Source: an uncultured Eubacterium sp.
GTDB lineage: Bacteria > Bacillota > Clostridia > Lachnospirales > Lachnospiraceae
Direction of reading: 5' to 3'
Assembly: GCA_910584065.1 (NCBI GenBank)
Contig: CAJTZN010000004.1
Span: 1-64,000 of the forward strand
Length of the DNA: 64,000 nucleotides
Below, piece after piece: positions 13,772 to 21,646 of the stretch (positions are counted from its first letter, which is position 1; each line of letters begins with the position of its first letter). Below the pieces are notes generated by a model. That model did no database searches, was not told where the DNA came from, and saw only the letters and a list, made by a program, of their open reading frames with translations. The translations under genes were made by a program, and so were the position numbers.

Positions 13772-16111
13772 TTACTCCTGCAGATGGAGCGAAATTTTCT
13801 GGACGATCTCTTCCACACTTTCCTCAACCCCTTTTTCTCCGGTAAGGGCTTTCGCCCCGATGGAAACTACCTCGTTCCTCCATTCGCTTTGTGCCATGAC
13901 CGGCGTCTTCCGTGACTCGATGATCTTTTTCAGCTGCTCGATCTCTGTCTGTCCCGGCCATGACATATCCAGCTGCAAGGAATTCCCGTCTTTATCCTCT
14001 CCGCCCACCGTCATCGAAGAATCCTGATACGGATTGGTCGTAAACTCCTTGAACGCATCCGCGCTCACCGGGAATCCGTCTGACAGATCCTTTGCCTGTA
14101 CGTCCTTTCCCAGAAGGACGCGGACAAATTCCTTCGCCAGCTCCGTATTTTTAGACGTTGCCGCAATCCCGACTGTCCCGGTCGGGCAGAACAGATCCTG
14201 TCCCTGGCCGTTCCAAGCCTGGAAGGTCTGTCCGCCGATCTTTTTATTCACCGAGGTGACCTGCTGAAAATCCATCATCGACGTGAGATAACCGGCGGTG
14301 ACAACCTGTGTTTTTCTCAGCTGCTCAAACACGCTGGAGACGTTCTGCATGATCTGCTTTATCTTTTTCTCGTCCTTGTAATACTTTTTGTATTCCTTGA
14401 TCCTCTCGTCATGACGCTTTTTTTCTCCCGAGTCCAGATTTTTCTGATCCGCGTCATACAGGCGCTTTGCCTGCGTGAGGAATTCCTTCAGTTTTTCCCG
14501 GTCTATCGTTTTTTCTTCACTCAACCAGGAATCCGCCGATAAAAGATACATTTTTTCCAGTACTTCCTCGGCCGTATACGTTCCCAGCACCGTTTCCGTG
14601 ACGCTGGGCTGTCCCGCCTGTTTCTCGGCCATATCGGCCAGCGACGCCAGATCTGTTACGCCGGAAACCGTAGAACTTTTTCCGACCAGCAGCGGTATCT
14701 GGATGCGGAACGGGATGGCAAATAACCCCTGATCACGCTGAAAGCCTTTCACGATGCCGTCAAAAAAGTGTTCTTTGTTTTCCAAGTCCTGCACGACATC
14801 GCTGCAGTCCGCAAGCATTCCTTTTTCCTCGTAAGAATCCATCGGCATGCCGTCCAAAAGGATCAGATCCGGCCCGTCTCCCGCCAGCAGCTTCGTATTC
14901 AGGTTTTTGATGGCGTCACTCTCGGTCACGCCGTTCTCACCGCTCACGCCGATTTCAAACCGGACAAATACTTCTTTATTTTTTTTGCGGAACATACTGA
15001 TCGCCTGCCGCACTGTTTCATTGTCATACAAGCCGTAAATCGTGATCTGCTGTTCCGGCACGACCGATGCCTCCGCATCATAAACATAGGAATCAAGTTC
15101 CCCGTCCTGGTAAAGGATGAGAAAGGAGCCGTCCTCGTTCTGCAGCATTTCCACCGGTGGCTTCGACGGATCCCCCAGGCTGGTGAGCGCCCCGTCCGCC
15201 AGCCGTTCCATGACGCTGCCGCCGACGGCATGGCCTGCAATCCCCTCGCAGCCGGCGATGTATACGGTCTGGTCATCTGTGCCATTTTTCGCGCCGCAGA
15301 TCACCGTGCCGAACCGTTTCTCACTCTGCTTTGCCACATAATCATTGATGGTCTCATCGTCCGCCTTCATTTCACCGCTCGCCAGATCATAGAAATAAAC
15401 CTTTTTGCCATCGGTCGCCAGGAGCGTCCCGCCGTTAAAGCCGAGCGCAGCCCCATCCCCTACCTCTGACTCCAAAGAAAAATTTTCTTTACTTGTTTTT
15501 TTCTTGTAATCAATTTCATATACCTTGGAAGAGTTCGTCGCGGCAAACAACCTCCCGTCTGAGGAAAATATGCTGCCCGTCAGACTGGCGTGGTATTTTT
15601 CTATCCCGAGTTCAAATTCCGTAGTCGTCCCATCCGGCTTCTGATACACATACTTTTCCGGATACGTTTTTCCTTCTACTTTCTTTTCCCATAAGATATA
15701 GGAAAAAAAGACGGCGCCGTCCGCGGATACTGCCGCGCTCGTGATCTCGGCCTCCACGCCGTTCAGCAGTTTCTTCATCTCTTTGATCTCTTTTGTCTTC
15801 CATGACTTGCCATTATCTTTGGAAATACTTTTCATGCCGTTGTAGGTGTCCAAGATCACGAGGCTCCCGTCCGACAGGCGCCGCATTGTGCCTGATCCGG
15901 TAAAGCCCTTAGGCGTTTCCAGCTGCGTCTCAATGTATCTTCCCTTCGCCTGCGACGTGTTTTCCACGTTGCCGCCCGCCGCTCCGCCGCCATTTTTCCC
16001 CGGCGTCCCGGCATCCGTTCCGTCAGGCGCCGCGCAGCCTGCCGTCAGGAGCATTAGGATCAGGGCCAGGACGCCCGCCATCCAGGATCTTCTTTTTTTA
16101 TGTTTTCTCAT
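13772..16111 (-). CDS. Sugar-binding lipoprotein with N-terminal Asp-box region
   Basis: A 779-residue lipoprotein with signal peptide and lipobox LLTAGC (Cys about 26). Residues ~50-350 look like beta-propeller blades, with an Asp-box SKDNGKSW near 89-96 and repeated strand/turn segments. From about 365 the sequence is a typical extracellular solute-binding protein of family 1: QQITIYGLYDNETVRQAI, GDGPDLILLDGMP, and a C-terminal GTVGIAATSKN segment. It is the first gene of the ABC importer operon. Family members are usually 420-550 residues, so the ~300-residue propeller-like extension is unusual and may bind or sense glycans. Confidence 0.82.
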   Translation of the reverse strand: MRKHKKRRSWMAGVLALILMLLTAGCAAPDGTDAGTPGKNGGGAAGGNVENTSQAKGRYIETQLETPKGFTGSGTMRRLSDGSLVILDTYNGMKSISKDNGKSWKTKEIKEMKKLLNGVEAEITSAAVSADGAVFFSYILWEKKVEGKTYPEKYVYQKPDGTTTEFELGIEKYHASLTGSIFSSDGRLFAATNSSKVYEIDYKKKTSKENFSLESEVGDGAALGFNGGTLLATDGKKVYFYDLASGEMKADDETINDYVAKQSEKRFGTVICGAKNGTDDQTVYIAGCEGIAGHAVGGSVMERLADGALTSLGDPSKPPVEMLQNEDGSFLILYQDGELDSYVYDAEASVVPEQQITIYGLYDNETVRQAISMFRKKNKEVFVRFEIGVSGENGVTESDAIKNLNTKLLAGDGPDLILLDGMPMDSYEEKGMLADCSDVVQDLENKEHFFDGIVKGFQRDQGLFAIPFRIQIPLLVGKSSTVSGVTDLASLADMAEKQAGQPSVTETVLGTYTAEEVLEKMYLLSADSWLSEEKTIDREKLKEFLTQAKRLYDADQKNLDSGEKKRHDERIKEYKKYYKDEKKIKQIMQNVSSVFEQLRKTQVVTAGYLTSMMDFQQVTSVNKKIGGQTFQAWNGQGQDLFCPTGTVGIAATSKNTELAKEFVRVLLGKDVQAKDLSDGFPVSADAFKEFTTNPYQDSSMTVGGEDKDGNSLQLDMSWPGQTEIEQLKKIIESRKTPVMAQSEWRNEVVSIGAKALTGEKGVEESVEEIVQKISLHLQE

Positions 16112-16291
16112 CTTTTCTTCCCCCTTCTAAATATAAGTGTAGCGTTTTTTCCTGTGCGTTTTGCACTTCATAGGTAACAATATAACACGGGTTCCTCTAA
16201 CTATCCTCTAAAAGGGAGAAAAAATTTTTAGAGATAATTTAAAGAATTGTATGTTATACTTTTTAATAGGAAACGAATGGAGGATATGATC

Positions 16292-16987
16292 ATGCGGATC
16301 TTACTGATCGAAGACGACCCGGGACTCTGCGATTCCCTCTCCTACCAGCTGCAGGAGGCCGGATATGTGGTCGATATATGCCAGGACGGGGAAGACGCGT
16401 TTTATTATTTAGAACAAAAGATTTACGATCTGGTCTTACTGGACCGGATGCTGCCGCACACGGACGGGCTGACCATTTTAAAGAACATGCGTGCCGGGAA
16501 TGATTGCACTCCCGTCATTTTCCTGACAGCGCTCGGGGAATTGGAACAAAAGGTGACGGGGTTAGAAGCCGGCGCCGATGATTACCTCGTGAAACCATTC
16601 GCGTTTGCGGAACTGGAGGCACGGATCCACTGCCTGAGCCGGCGGCCCAGAAACTGGAAACAGGACGACCTGCTCCATCGCTACGGCGACCTGACCTACT
16701 CCGGCGCGGAAAATCTCCTGACCGGCCCGGGCGGCCACTGTACGCTTTCGAAAAAAGAGGGCGCGCTTTTGGAATTTCTTCTGCAAAACCACTCCCAGAC
16801 GCTGCCGCGCCTGACGCTTCTCACGAAAGTATGGGGGCCGGACGCGGAAGTGGAAGAGGGTAACCTGGACAATTACATGTATTTTATAAGACGCCGGCTG
16901 GAAGGGGTAAACTCCCGAGTAAAGATCAAGACCGTGCGCGGCGTCGGATACCAGCTGGAGGACCCCGATGTACAAAAAAATCCATAA
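16292..16987 (+). CDS. OmpR/PhoB-family response regulator
   Basis: 231 residues. The receiver domain occupies 1-120 with acidic EDD near 7-9, phospho-acceptor Asp in DLVLLDRMLP (about 51), switch Thr in VIFLTALGE and Lys in YLVKPF. The winged-helix domain (about 128-225) ends KIKTVRGVGYQLE. The ATG at 16292 follows GGAGG; upstream ATGs in frame lack a ribosome site. It is divergent from the sugar-binder operon and overlaps the sensor kinase by 20 bases. Confidence 0.93.
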   Translation: MRILLIEDDPGLCDSLSYQLQEAGYVVDICQDGEDAFYYLEQKIYDLVLLDRMLPHTDGLTILKNMRAGNDCTPVIFLTALGELEQKVTGLEAGADDYLVKPFAFAELEARIHCLSRRPRNWKQDDLLHRYGDLTYSGAENLLTGPGGHCTLSKKEGALLEFLLQNHSQTLPRLTLLTKVWGPDAEVEEGNLDNYMYFIRRRLEGVNSRVKIKTVRGVGYQLEDPDVQKNP

Positions 16988-18293
16988 ACACCTGACATTT
17001 CTCTTTACGGGCATCGCGTCACTTATCCTGATCGTCATGTCCGTCATCTGCCTGTATATGTCAGAACAGGCACTGGAAAAAAACAGCTTTTTGTCCTTTT
17101 CCGGTAAAATGAATACGCTCGTGTCTAATTTCGAACAGCAGACTACCATTTCGCAGGAATGGCTGGCGAAAGTGAGTGAAAACGGGACATACCAGATCGC
17201 CGTTTACGACAACGGCGTGCCTCTTTCGTATACGTCCGCCACTCTATCGGAAGACACTCTGGCCCTGATGGCGGAGATCATGGAGAAGCAGGATGATACG
17301 ATCCCCGGCACCCCCTATGAAAATCCGTATTCCTCCCCGCACAGGGAATTTTCTTACACCTCAAGGGGAGGGGCAGACTATTACGCCTGTCTTGTCCGCA
17401 TCCGGCGGAACGCCGGCGATCTTACCGCGGTCATTTTGTACTCCACGGAAGCCCTGTCCGGACAGCTGATGACGACCCGCATCCGTTTTCTCTGTATCAA
17501 TGTAGCCGGCATCCTGCTTCTGTCCGTCTTTTCATGGTATTACACGAAACGGCTGCTGCTGCCGATCCGGAAATCACAGGAACGGCAGGCGGCTTTTATC
17601 TCTGCGGCCTCCCACGAACTGCAGACGCCGCTCGCTGTTATTTTATCGTGCCTCTCCGCCATCCAGTGTGCTCCGTTGGAGAAACAAACCCACTTCCTTC
17701 ATACGATCGAGACCGAGAGCCGCCGGATGTCACGCCTGGTCACGGATCTTCTGACGCTGGCGCGCTCCGACCATCACACATGGTCTTTTCATATGAAAGA
17801 AGTGGATCTTGATACAATCTTGTTAAATGCGTTTGAGGCATTCCAGCCGATCGCCGCCGCGCACGATATAACGCTGCACATTGATCTGCCGGAAGCACCT
17901 CTCCCCGCCTGCACCTGCGACCCTGACCGCATTTCACAGGTACTCGGCATCTTACTTTCAAATGCAGTCAGCTACGGCTCGTCGGGCGGTTATGTGAAAC
18001 TTTCTCTCCGCTTCCAAAACGGTATTTATGACTTTCAGGTTTCCGACAACGGGGCCGGTATCCCGGACAGCGAGAAAGAGCACATTTTCGACCGCTTTTA
18101 CCGCATCGACTCCTCGCGCTCGGGAAAAGAACATTTCGGCCTCGGCCTCTGTATCGCAAAAGAGATCATGACCGCCCACCGCGGGAGCATCCATGTCAGC
18201 GATACGCCAGGCGGCGGCGCAACCTTTACGGTCCGGCTGCACGGGTCAGTCAGTCCAGCTCCACCTTTGTTTTTCCCAAATACACGGCCTTGA
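16968..18293 (+). CDS. Two-component sensor histidine kinase
   Basis: 441 residues. Two membrane helices (about 9-30 and 165-185) flank an extracellular sensor of about 130 residues without a recognised domain. The HisKA motif ASHELQTPLAV carries the phospho-His (about 209), and the ATPase domain shows LSNAVSYG (N box), DNGAGIP (G1) and GLGLCIAKEI (G2). GGAGG precedes the ATG, inside the regulator gene. The last 44 bases overlap convergently with the DUF4179-like gene on the other strand. Signal and targets are unknown; cell-envelope stress is the common theme for this class. Confidence 0.92.
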   Translation: MYKKIHKHLTFLFTGIASLILIVMSVICLYMSEQALEKNSFLSFSGKMNTLVSNFEQQTTISQEWLAKVSENGTYQIAVYDNGVPLSYTSATLSEDTLALMAEIMEKQDDTIPGTPYENPYSSPHREFSYTSRGGADYYACLVRIRRNAGDLTAVILYSTEALSGQLMTTRIRFLCINVAGILLLSVFSWYYTKRLLLPIRKSQERQAAFISAASHELQTPLAVILSCLSAIQCAPLEKQTHFLHTIETESRRMSRLVTDLLTLARSDHHTWSFHMKEVDLDTILLNAFEAFQPIAAAHDITLHIDLPEAPLPACTCDPDRISQVLGILLSNAVSYGSSGGYVKLSLRFQNGIYDFQVSDNGAGIPDSEKEHIFDRFYRIDSSRSGKEHFGLGLCIAKEIMTAHRGSIHVSDTPGGGATFTVRLHGSVSPAPPLFFPNTRP

Positions 18294-19407
18294 CATGCTC
18301 TACGTCGATGAGTTTGGGGAATCCCTGAATGTGTTCCGTCCGAAGCCCCGCTTTACTGTTAACAAAGACGCCGTTCGCATAATAACTCAAATGGGATTCT
18401 CCTTCCTGTTCCGACATGATATAAGCATTCCATTCCTCTTCTGTCCCAAATCCCATTTTACTGCCGTCGTCCATCTCTACGAAAATCTGCTGCCAAACAT
18501 CTTTTTCGTCATAGACGTTCGTCGAAAGAGCCCCCTTCTCTTCCGTCACATATTTAATGTAGTACGGCGTGACGATCACCTCTTTTAGTTTTCCAACCGA
18601 TTCGTATTTTCCCTTTTTGCCACTCTTAGGGAACGAAAGCGCGATGTTTGTTTTCTTATTTCTCGTTTTTGCCTGTTCGTAATCCAGTACGAATGACAGT
18701 TTTGTCTTTCCTTTGGCTACAGCCGTTCCCTCTCCCTCCCCCTCTGGCAGTTCCTTTAAATTTCCGAGGTCGAGTGTATACCGTTCTCCCAGACGGTTAT
18801 CACAATGGTCGTTCGCCATCCTCTGATGTATGCACACCAGCACCATACGAAGTTCGGATGTTCCCTCGTTTTCTGTCACCAAAAATTGGCTAAAATTGCC
18901 CCAGGACTGGATGCCCTCTGTGTCCCATCGATCTTCCTCGCTATTCAGTGAACAGTCTTCAAACGTGAACTTCGCTCCCTTTCTAAACGTATGGCCATCT
19001 GTTCTCTTGACATGGAGCATGACATACGTTACTTCCGCCGTTCCCGATATGCCCTCCACTTCTATTTCCAGATGATCGTACCCCTCGTTCTGCACCGCTA
19101 CTTCCGGCTTCATCGAGGACTGTTTTACGAGTCCGGCATTTTTGCTAAATACCTGCTGTAACAGCGAAAAATCAAAACCGGCTGCAGCTGCGGCTGTCGT
19201 CCCGATCAGCAGTACTGCTGCCACCAGCGACGCCGCTTTCAGATACCGTCTTCTCTGATGCTGGCAGCGCTTGTTCCCGCCTGCGTCCTGTAACGTCTCG
19301 TGTTTGGCTCCGATCCACCCGTACGCCTCCTTCATCTTCGTTTCGACGTTATTCGGTATCTCCCATTCCCCTTTAAATACATTCCTGATTTCCTGGTCTT
19401 TCATCAT
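18250..19407 (-). CDS. DUF4179-like membrane protein, ECF sigma partner
   Basis: 385 residues with a short cytoplasmic N-terminus (KGEWEIPNNVETKMKEAY), a membrane helix at about 58-78 (AASLVAAVLLIGTTAAAAAG) and a large outer domain including YDHLEIEVEGISGTAEVTYV and a C-terminal VIVTPYYIKYV segment. This is the usual layout of DUF4179-type proteins that sit after ECF sigma genes and act as anti-sigma or sensor. It overlaps the sigma gene by 35 bases. GGTGG precedes the ATGATG start. Function is inferred from the gene pair. Confidence 0.75.
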   Translation of the reverse strand: MMKDQEIRNVFKGEWEIPNNVETKMKEAYGWIGAKHETLQDAGGNKRCQHQRRRYLKAASLVAAVLLIGTTAAAAAGFDFSLLQQVFSKNAGLVKQSSMKPEVAVQNEGYDHLEIEVEGISGTAEVTYVMLHVKRTDGHTFRKGAKFTFEDCSLNSEEDRWDTEGIQSWGNFSQFLVTENEGTSELRMVLVCIHQRMANDHCDNRLGERYTLDLGNLKELPEGEGEGTAVAKGKTKLSFVLDYEQAKTRNKKTNIALSFPKSGKKGKYESVGKLKEVIVTPYYIKYVTEEKGALSTNVYDEKDVWQQIFVEMDDGSKMGFGTEEEWNAYIMSEQEGESHLSYYANGVFVNSKAGLRTEHIQGFPKLIDVEHVKAVYLGKTKVELD

Positions 19408-19924
19408 AATCCACCTTCCCTTCTGTCTGGTTTAACTCATAGATCTCCTTCATGCGCTCCCGCCCCCTGCTCAGCCGTGTCAGTACCGTCCCGAGTTTGA
19501 CATCTAATATTTCAGCGATCTCCCTCGCGCGAAATCCCTCGACGTAGTGCAGGATCAATACATCCCGGTATTTTGCATCAAGTTCCGCTAGCATCTCCCG
19601 GCATATGATCCGCTCCAGAACCTGATCCCTGACTTCCCGATCCGGCACCGTTTCCAGCGTGATTTCCCGCGCCCGCTGGTTGAGGTAATCTTTGCACCGG
19701 TTTATGAGGATGCGGATCAGCCATGTTTTAAAATACGGCGGATGCTTCAGATCTCCCAGTTTCTCATACGCCGTCAGAATCGTATCCTGTATCGCGTCCG
19801 CGACATCCTCTGAGGACGCCAGATAGCAGAAAGCAATTTTATACATCTGCTGCCGGTACTGCTCCACTAACTGCACGAACGCATCGGCATCGCCTTCCTG
19901 CGCCCTCACCACAAGTTTTTTCAC
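19373..19924 (-). CDS. ECF RNA polymerase sigma factor
   Basis: 183 residues. Region 2 (about 8-75: FVQLVEQYRQQMYKIAF, then EDVADAIQDTILTAYEKL and FKTWLIRILINRC). Region 4 (about 112-165) has the helix-turn-helix REIAEILDVKLGTVLTRLSRGRERM. Translation begins with GTG at 19924 behind a G-rich ribosome site. Its regulator overlaps the 3' end. A TGAAAT-17-CGTCTA motif upstream fits an ECF promoter, suggesting autoregulation. Confidence 0.92.
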   Translation of the reverse strand: MKKLVVRAQEGDADAFVQLVEQYRQQMYKIAFCYLASSEDVADAIQDTILTAYEKLGDLKHPPYFKTWLIRILINRCKDYLNQRAREITLETVPDREVRDQVLERIICREMLAELDAKYRDVLILHYVEGFRAREIAEILDVKLGTVLTRLSRGRERMKEIYELNQTEGKVDYDERPGNQECI

Positions 19925-19968
19925 AGTGTGATCACCCCCCTCTGCTTGTTTTCTGACCTTTCATATAT

Positions 19969-19997
19969 TAGACGATGTTTGTTCCAAAAATATTTCA
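19969..19997 (-). promoter_or_regulatory. Putative ECF-type promoter of the sigma gene at 19373-19924
   Basis: TGAAAT (19992-19997) and CGTCTA (19969-19974) on the minus strand with 17-base spacing, containing the T-run after the -35 often seen in ECF promoters (TGAAAC...CGTCTA). Located 45 bases before the GTG start. Confidence 0.55.
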
Positions 19998-20035
19998 TGA
20001 GAGAGAAAATTTTTCTATATCATAATCATAAAACA

Positions 20036-20083
20036 TAAAAGGCACACCTTATCCAACTGTTCTAAGATGAATAAGGTGTGCCT
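20036..20083 (-). terminator. Rho-independent terminator after the GNAT/SecB-like operon
   Basis: A perfect 12-bp stem GGCACACCTTAT/ATAAGGTGTGCC (20041-20052 and 20071-20082) is followed on the minus strand by TTTTATGTTTTATG. It ends the operon 20114-21471. Confidence 0.8.
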
Positions 20084-20113
20084 GGTAGTTTCCTGTAAAA
20101 TCGGCAGTTATCC

Positions 20114-20515
20114 TTAATCGCTTCCCATCTGCGTAAAATTAATAAATGGAATATTGTACGCATCATATGGAGAAGCCATAGTTATTTGTGCAACAATAGG
20201 TCGTAAATACGCCAGCAATAACGATGCTGCATTTTGATGCAACAATTCATCAACAAACCCATCTTCCAAACTGGCATCCCATCTAAAATGTGCTGCCTCA
20301 ATAGCACATATATAAAATGGGGCAGTTTCCCCAATTTCACCACTCGCAAATATAAGTTCAACATACGCTTCATTTGCACTCGGATTTTTGTTGACATTTA
20401 CTGACATATTTATATTTAATTCTATTTCCTCATCTTTTTTTACATCAAATCCATCATTTAACTCAAATTCAAGTTTTATCAAAGATGGATTTGTAAATTG
20501 AAATGCACTTTCCAT
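20114..20515 (-). CDS. SecB-like chaperone (toxin-antitoxin-chaperone type)
   Basis: A 133-residue protein with the SecB fold signature: four-strand N-terminal half (SLIKLEFELNDGF, EIELNINMSVNVN, AYVELIFASG), FYICAIEAAHFRWDA, then NAASLLLAYLRPIVAQIT and a closing IPFINFTQ. This corresponds to SecB's NAPxLLFPYxR and LPPVNF region. Gram-positives generally lack housekeeping SecB; SecB-like proteins there are often chaperones of toxin-antitoxin modules that protect an unstable antitoxin. It is the last gene of a tight operon after a GNAT enzyme and a small unknown protein, consistent with such a role. Assignment rests on motif and context. Confidence 0.75.
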   Translation of the reverse strand: MESAFQFTNPSLIKLEFELNDGFDVKKDEEIELNINMSVNVNKNPSANEAYVELIFASGEIGETAPFYICAIEAAHFRWDASLEDGFVDELLHQNAASLLLAYLRPIVAQITMASPYDAYNIPFINFTQMGSD

Positions 20516-20530
20516 ACGCTCTATTCTCTC

Positions 20531-20902
20531 CTATGCAGCCCAAACAAGATATTCATTTGCTGAGGATCTACTATATTGACTTACCGTTCTCGTTACTACT
20601 CCAGTATTATATGAAACCATATTATCATTAATATAAACATTACTATCTGCACTAATCCTCAAGGTTGCCTTAATTTTTACTCTTGAAACTTCAACTTGTT
20701 TTTCAAGAAAAGATAAATCTAAATCTGCTATATCTGCCTGAAACCCATCTTCTTCTCTAGTAATTGTAATGTTCTTATTTATTTCATCTAAATAGCTGTT
20801 TCGCCGAATAACCTCCTCGGGAATTGGTCTATATAACGACATAGCAAAAGTTCTTGCATCCTGTCCTGATAATTTAATCGTTCCTATCGTTTGATTTATC
20901 AT
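20531..20902 (-). CDS. Uncharacterised protein between GNAT and SecB-like genes (candidate antitoxin)
   Basis: 123 residues with no family I recognise. The N-terminus (MINQTIGTIKLSGQDARTFA) is followed by predicted beta/alpha segments with RPIPEEVIRRN, TITREEDGFQADIADLDLS, then VSRVKIKATLRISADS and a Ser/Tyr-rich end (RTVSQYSRSSANEYLVW). It is not a ribbon-helix-helix or helix-turn-helix protein by eye. ATG at 20902 was chosen for GAGG at 9-base spacing; a TTG at 20932 overlaps the GNAT stop. Its place between a GNAT enzyme and a SecB-like chaperone makes it a candidate chaperone-dependent antitoxin. The flexible C-terminus could be a chaperone-addiction tail. Confidence 0.6.
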   Translation of the reverse strand: MINQTIGTIKLSGQDARTFAMSLYRPIPEEVIRRNSYLDEINKNITITREEDGFQADIADLDLSFLEKQVEVSRVKIKATLRISADSNVYINDNMVSYNTGVVTRTVSQYSRSSANEYLVWAA

Positions 20903-20928
20903 ATTCATACACCTCACATTTATTAGCT

Positions 20929-21471
20929 TCAAATCATATCATTAATATACTGCTCCAAGTCCTCTGTGAATCTATGACAATCAAAATACATCCTTACTGT
21001 CAAACCATCCTGTCCTGGAGTATTAGTTTCCATCTTTACAAATCCTTCTTCTTCATACCATTGTATAAGTTCAATTCGCGCATCAATTGTAATCACTCTA
21101 ACCGGCCAACGATTTGTTAATTCCTGAACATCTTTGATAATAGTTTTTAATGTACTTGTTCCGATTTTATGTTTTTGATACCTTTTATCAACAGCAATAT
21201 ACCTAATATGAACAGCTGAAATTGTATCTGCTTTTACTTCTGAACTATACTCGGATATCTCTTCTGGAAAATCATCTAACTGAATTTCTCGAAATAATAC
21301 CTGATAATATCCAAGGACGATATCTCCTGACACAATACTATATGTATAAGCATGTTGCGTAAGAAGCGGATAATAAGAATCTTTTACATATTGGTCTATA
21401 GAAGAGACCCCGCAACTAAATGTAGTATTTTCAACATCTCTCGTAACTTTTCTGAATCGTAGTGTTCCCAT
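20929..21471 (-). CDS. GNAT-family N-acetyltransferase (candidate toxin)
   Basis: 180 residues with the GNAT core: FSCGVSSIDQYVKDSYY near the N-terminus is the segment shared with the TacT/AtaT-type toxin branch; a central sheet has GDIVLGYYQVLF, then ISAVHIRYIAVDKRYQKHKIGTST containing the acetyl-CoA pyrophosphate loop (here QKHKIG in place of Q/RxxGxG/A), and VRVITIDARIELIQWYEEEGF towards the end. TacT-like enzymes acetylate aminoacyl-tRNA and block translation. It is the first gene of the three-gene operon; its end abuts the next frame. Confidence 0.78.
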   Translation of the reverse strand: MGTLRFRKVTRDVENTTFSCGVSSIDQYVKDSYYPLLTQHAYTYSIVSGDIVLGYYQVLFREIQLDDFPEEISEYSSEVKADTISAVHIRYIAVDKRYQKHKIGTSTLKTIIKDVQELTNRWPVRVITIDARIELIQWYEEEGFVKMETNTPGQDGLTVRMYFDCHRFTEDLEQYINDMI

Positions 21472-21498
21472 ATTTTCTGACCTTCATTCAGTATACAT

Positions 21499-21507
21499 AT
21501 TATAACA
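21499..21507 (-). promoter_or_regulatory. Extended -10 promoter of the GNAT operon
   Basis: TG at 21506-21507 then TATAAT at 21499-21504 on the minus strand (TGnTATAAT), 28 bases before the GNAT ATG. No good -35 is visible. An imperfect inverted repeat (21576-21600, CCGTCCATTT/AAATGAACGG) lies about 70 bases further upstream and could be an operator. Confidence 0.5.
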
Positions 21508-21646
21508 TCTTTTTTGACTTTGGGTATATATTTCTGAACATTTATTTTTTGATAATTAGTTTCCAGTACGCTATACCGTCCATTTATTAAAAATGAACGG
21601 CACCGCACTTATCTCATTCACAAATTATCCTAACTCCCTGACGCTC

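Noticed and set aside
21576..21600. Inverted repeat CCGTCCATTT/AAATGAACGG as a terminator for the GH39 gene
   Set aside because: One mismatch and no U tract on the minus strand; kept only as a possible operator note.
21396..21608. 70-codon minus-strand frame before the GNAT gene
   Set aside because: Its last third is the GNAT start region in another frame, no ribosome site, and the GNAT promoter lies inside it.
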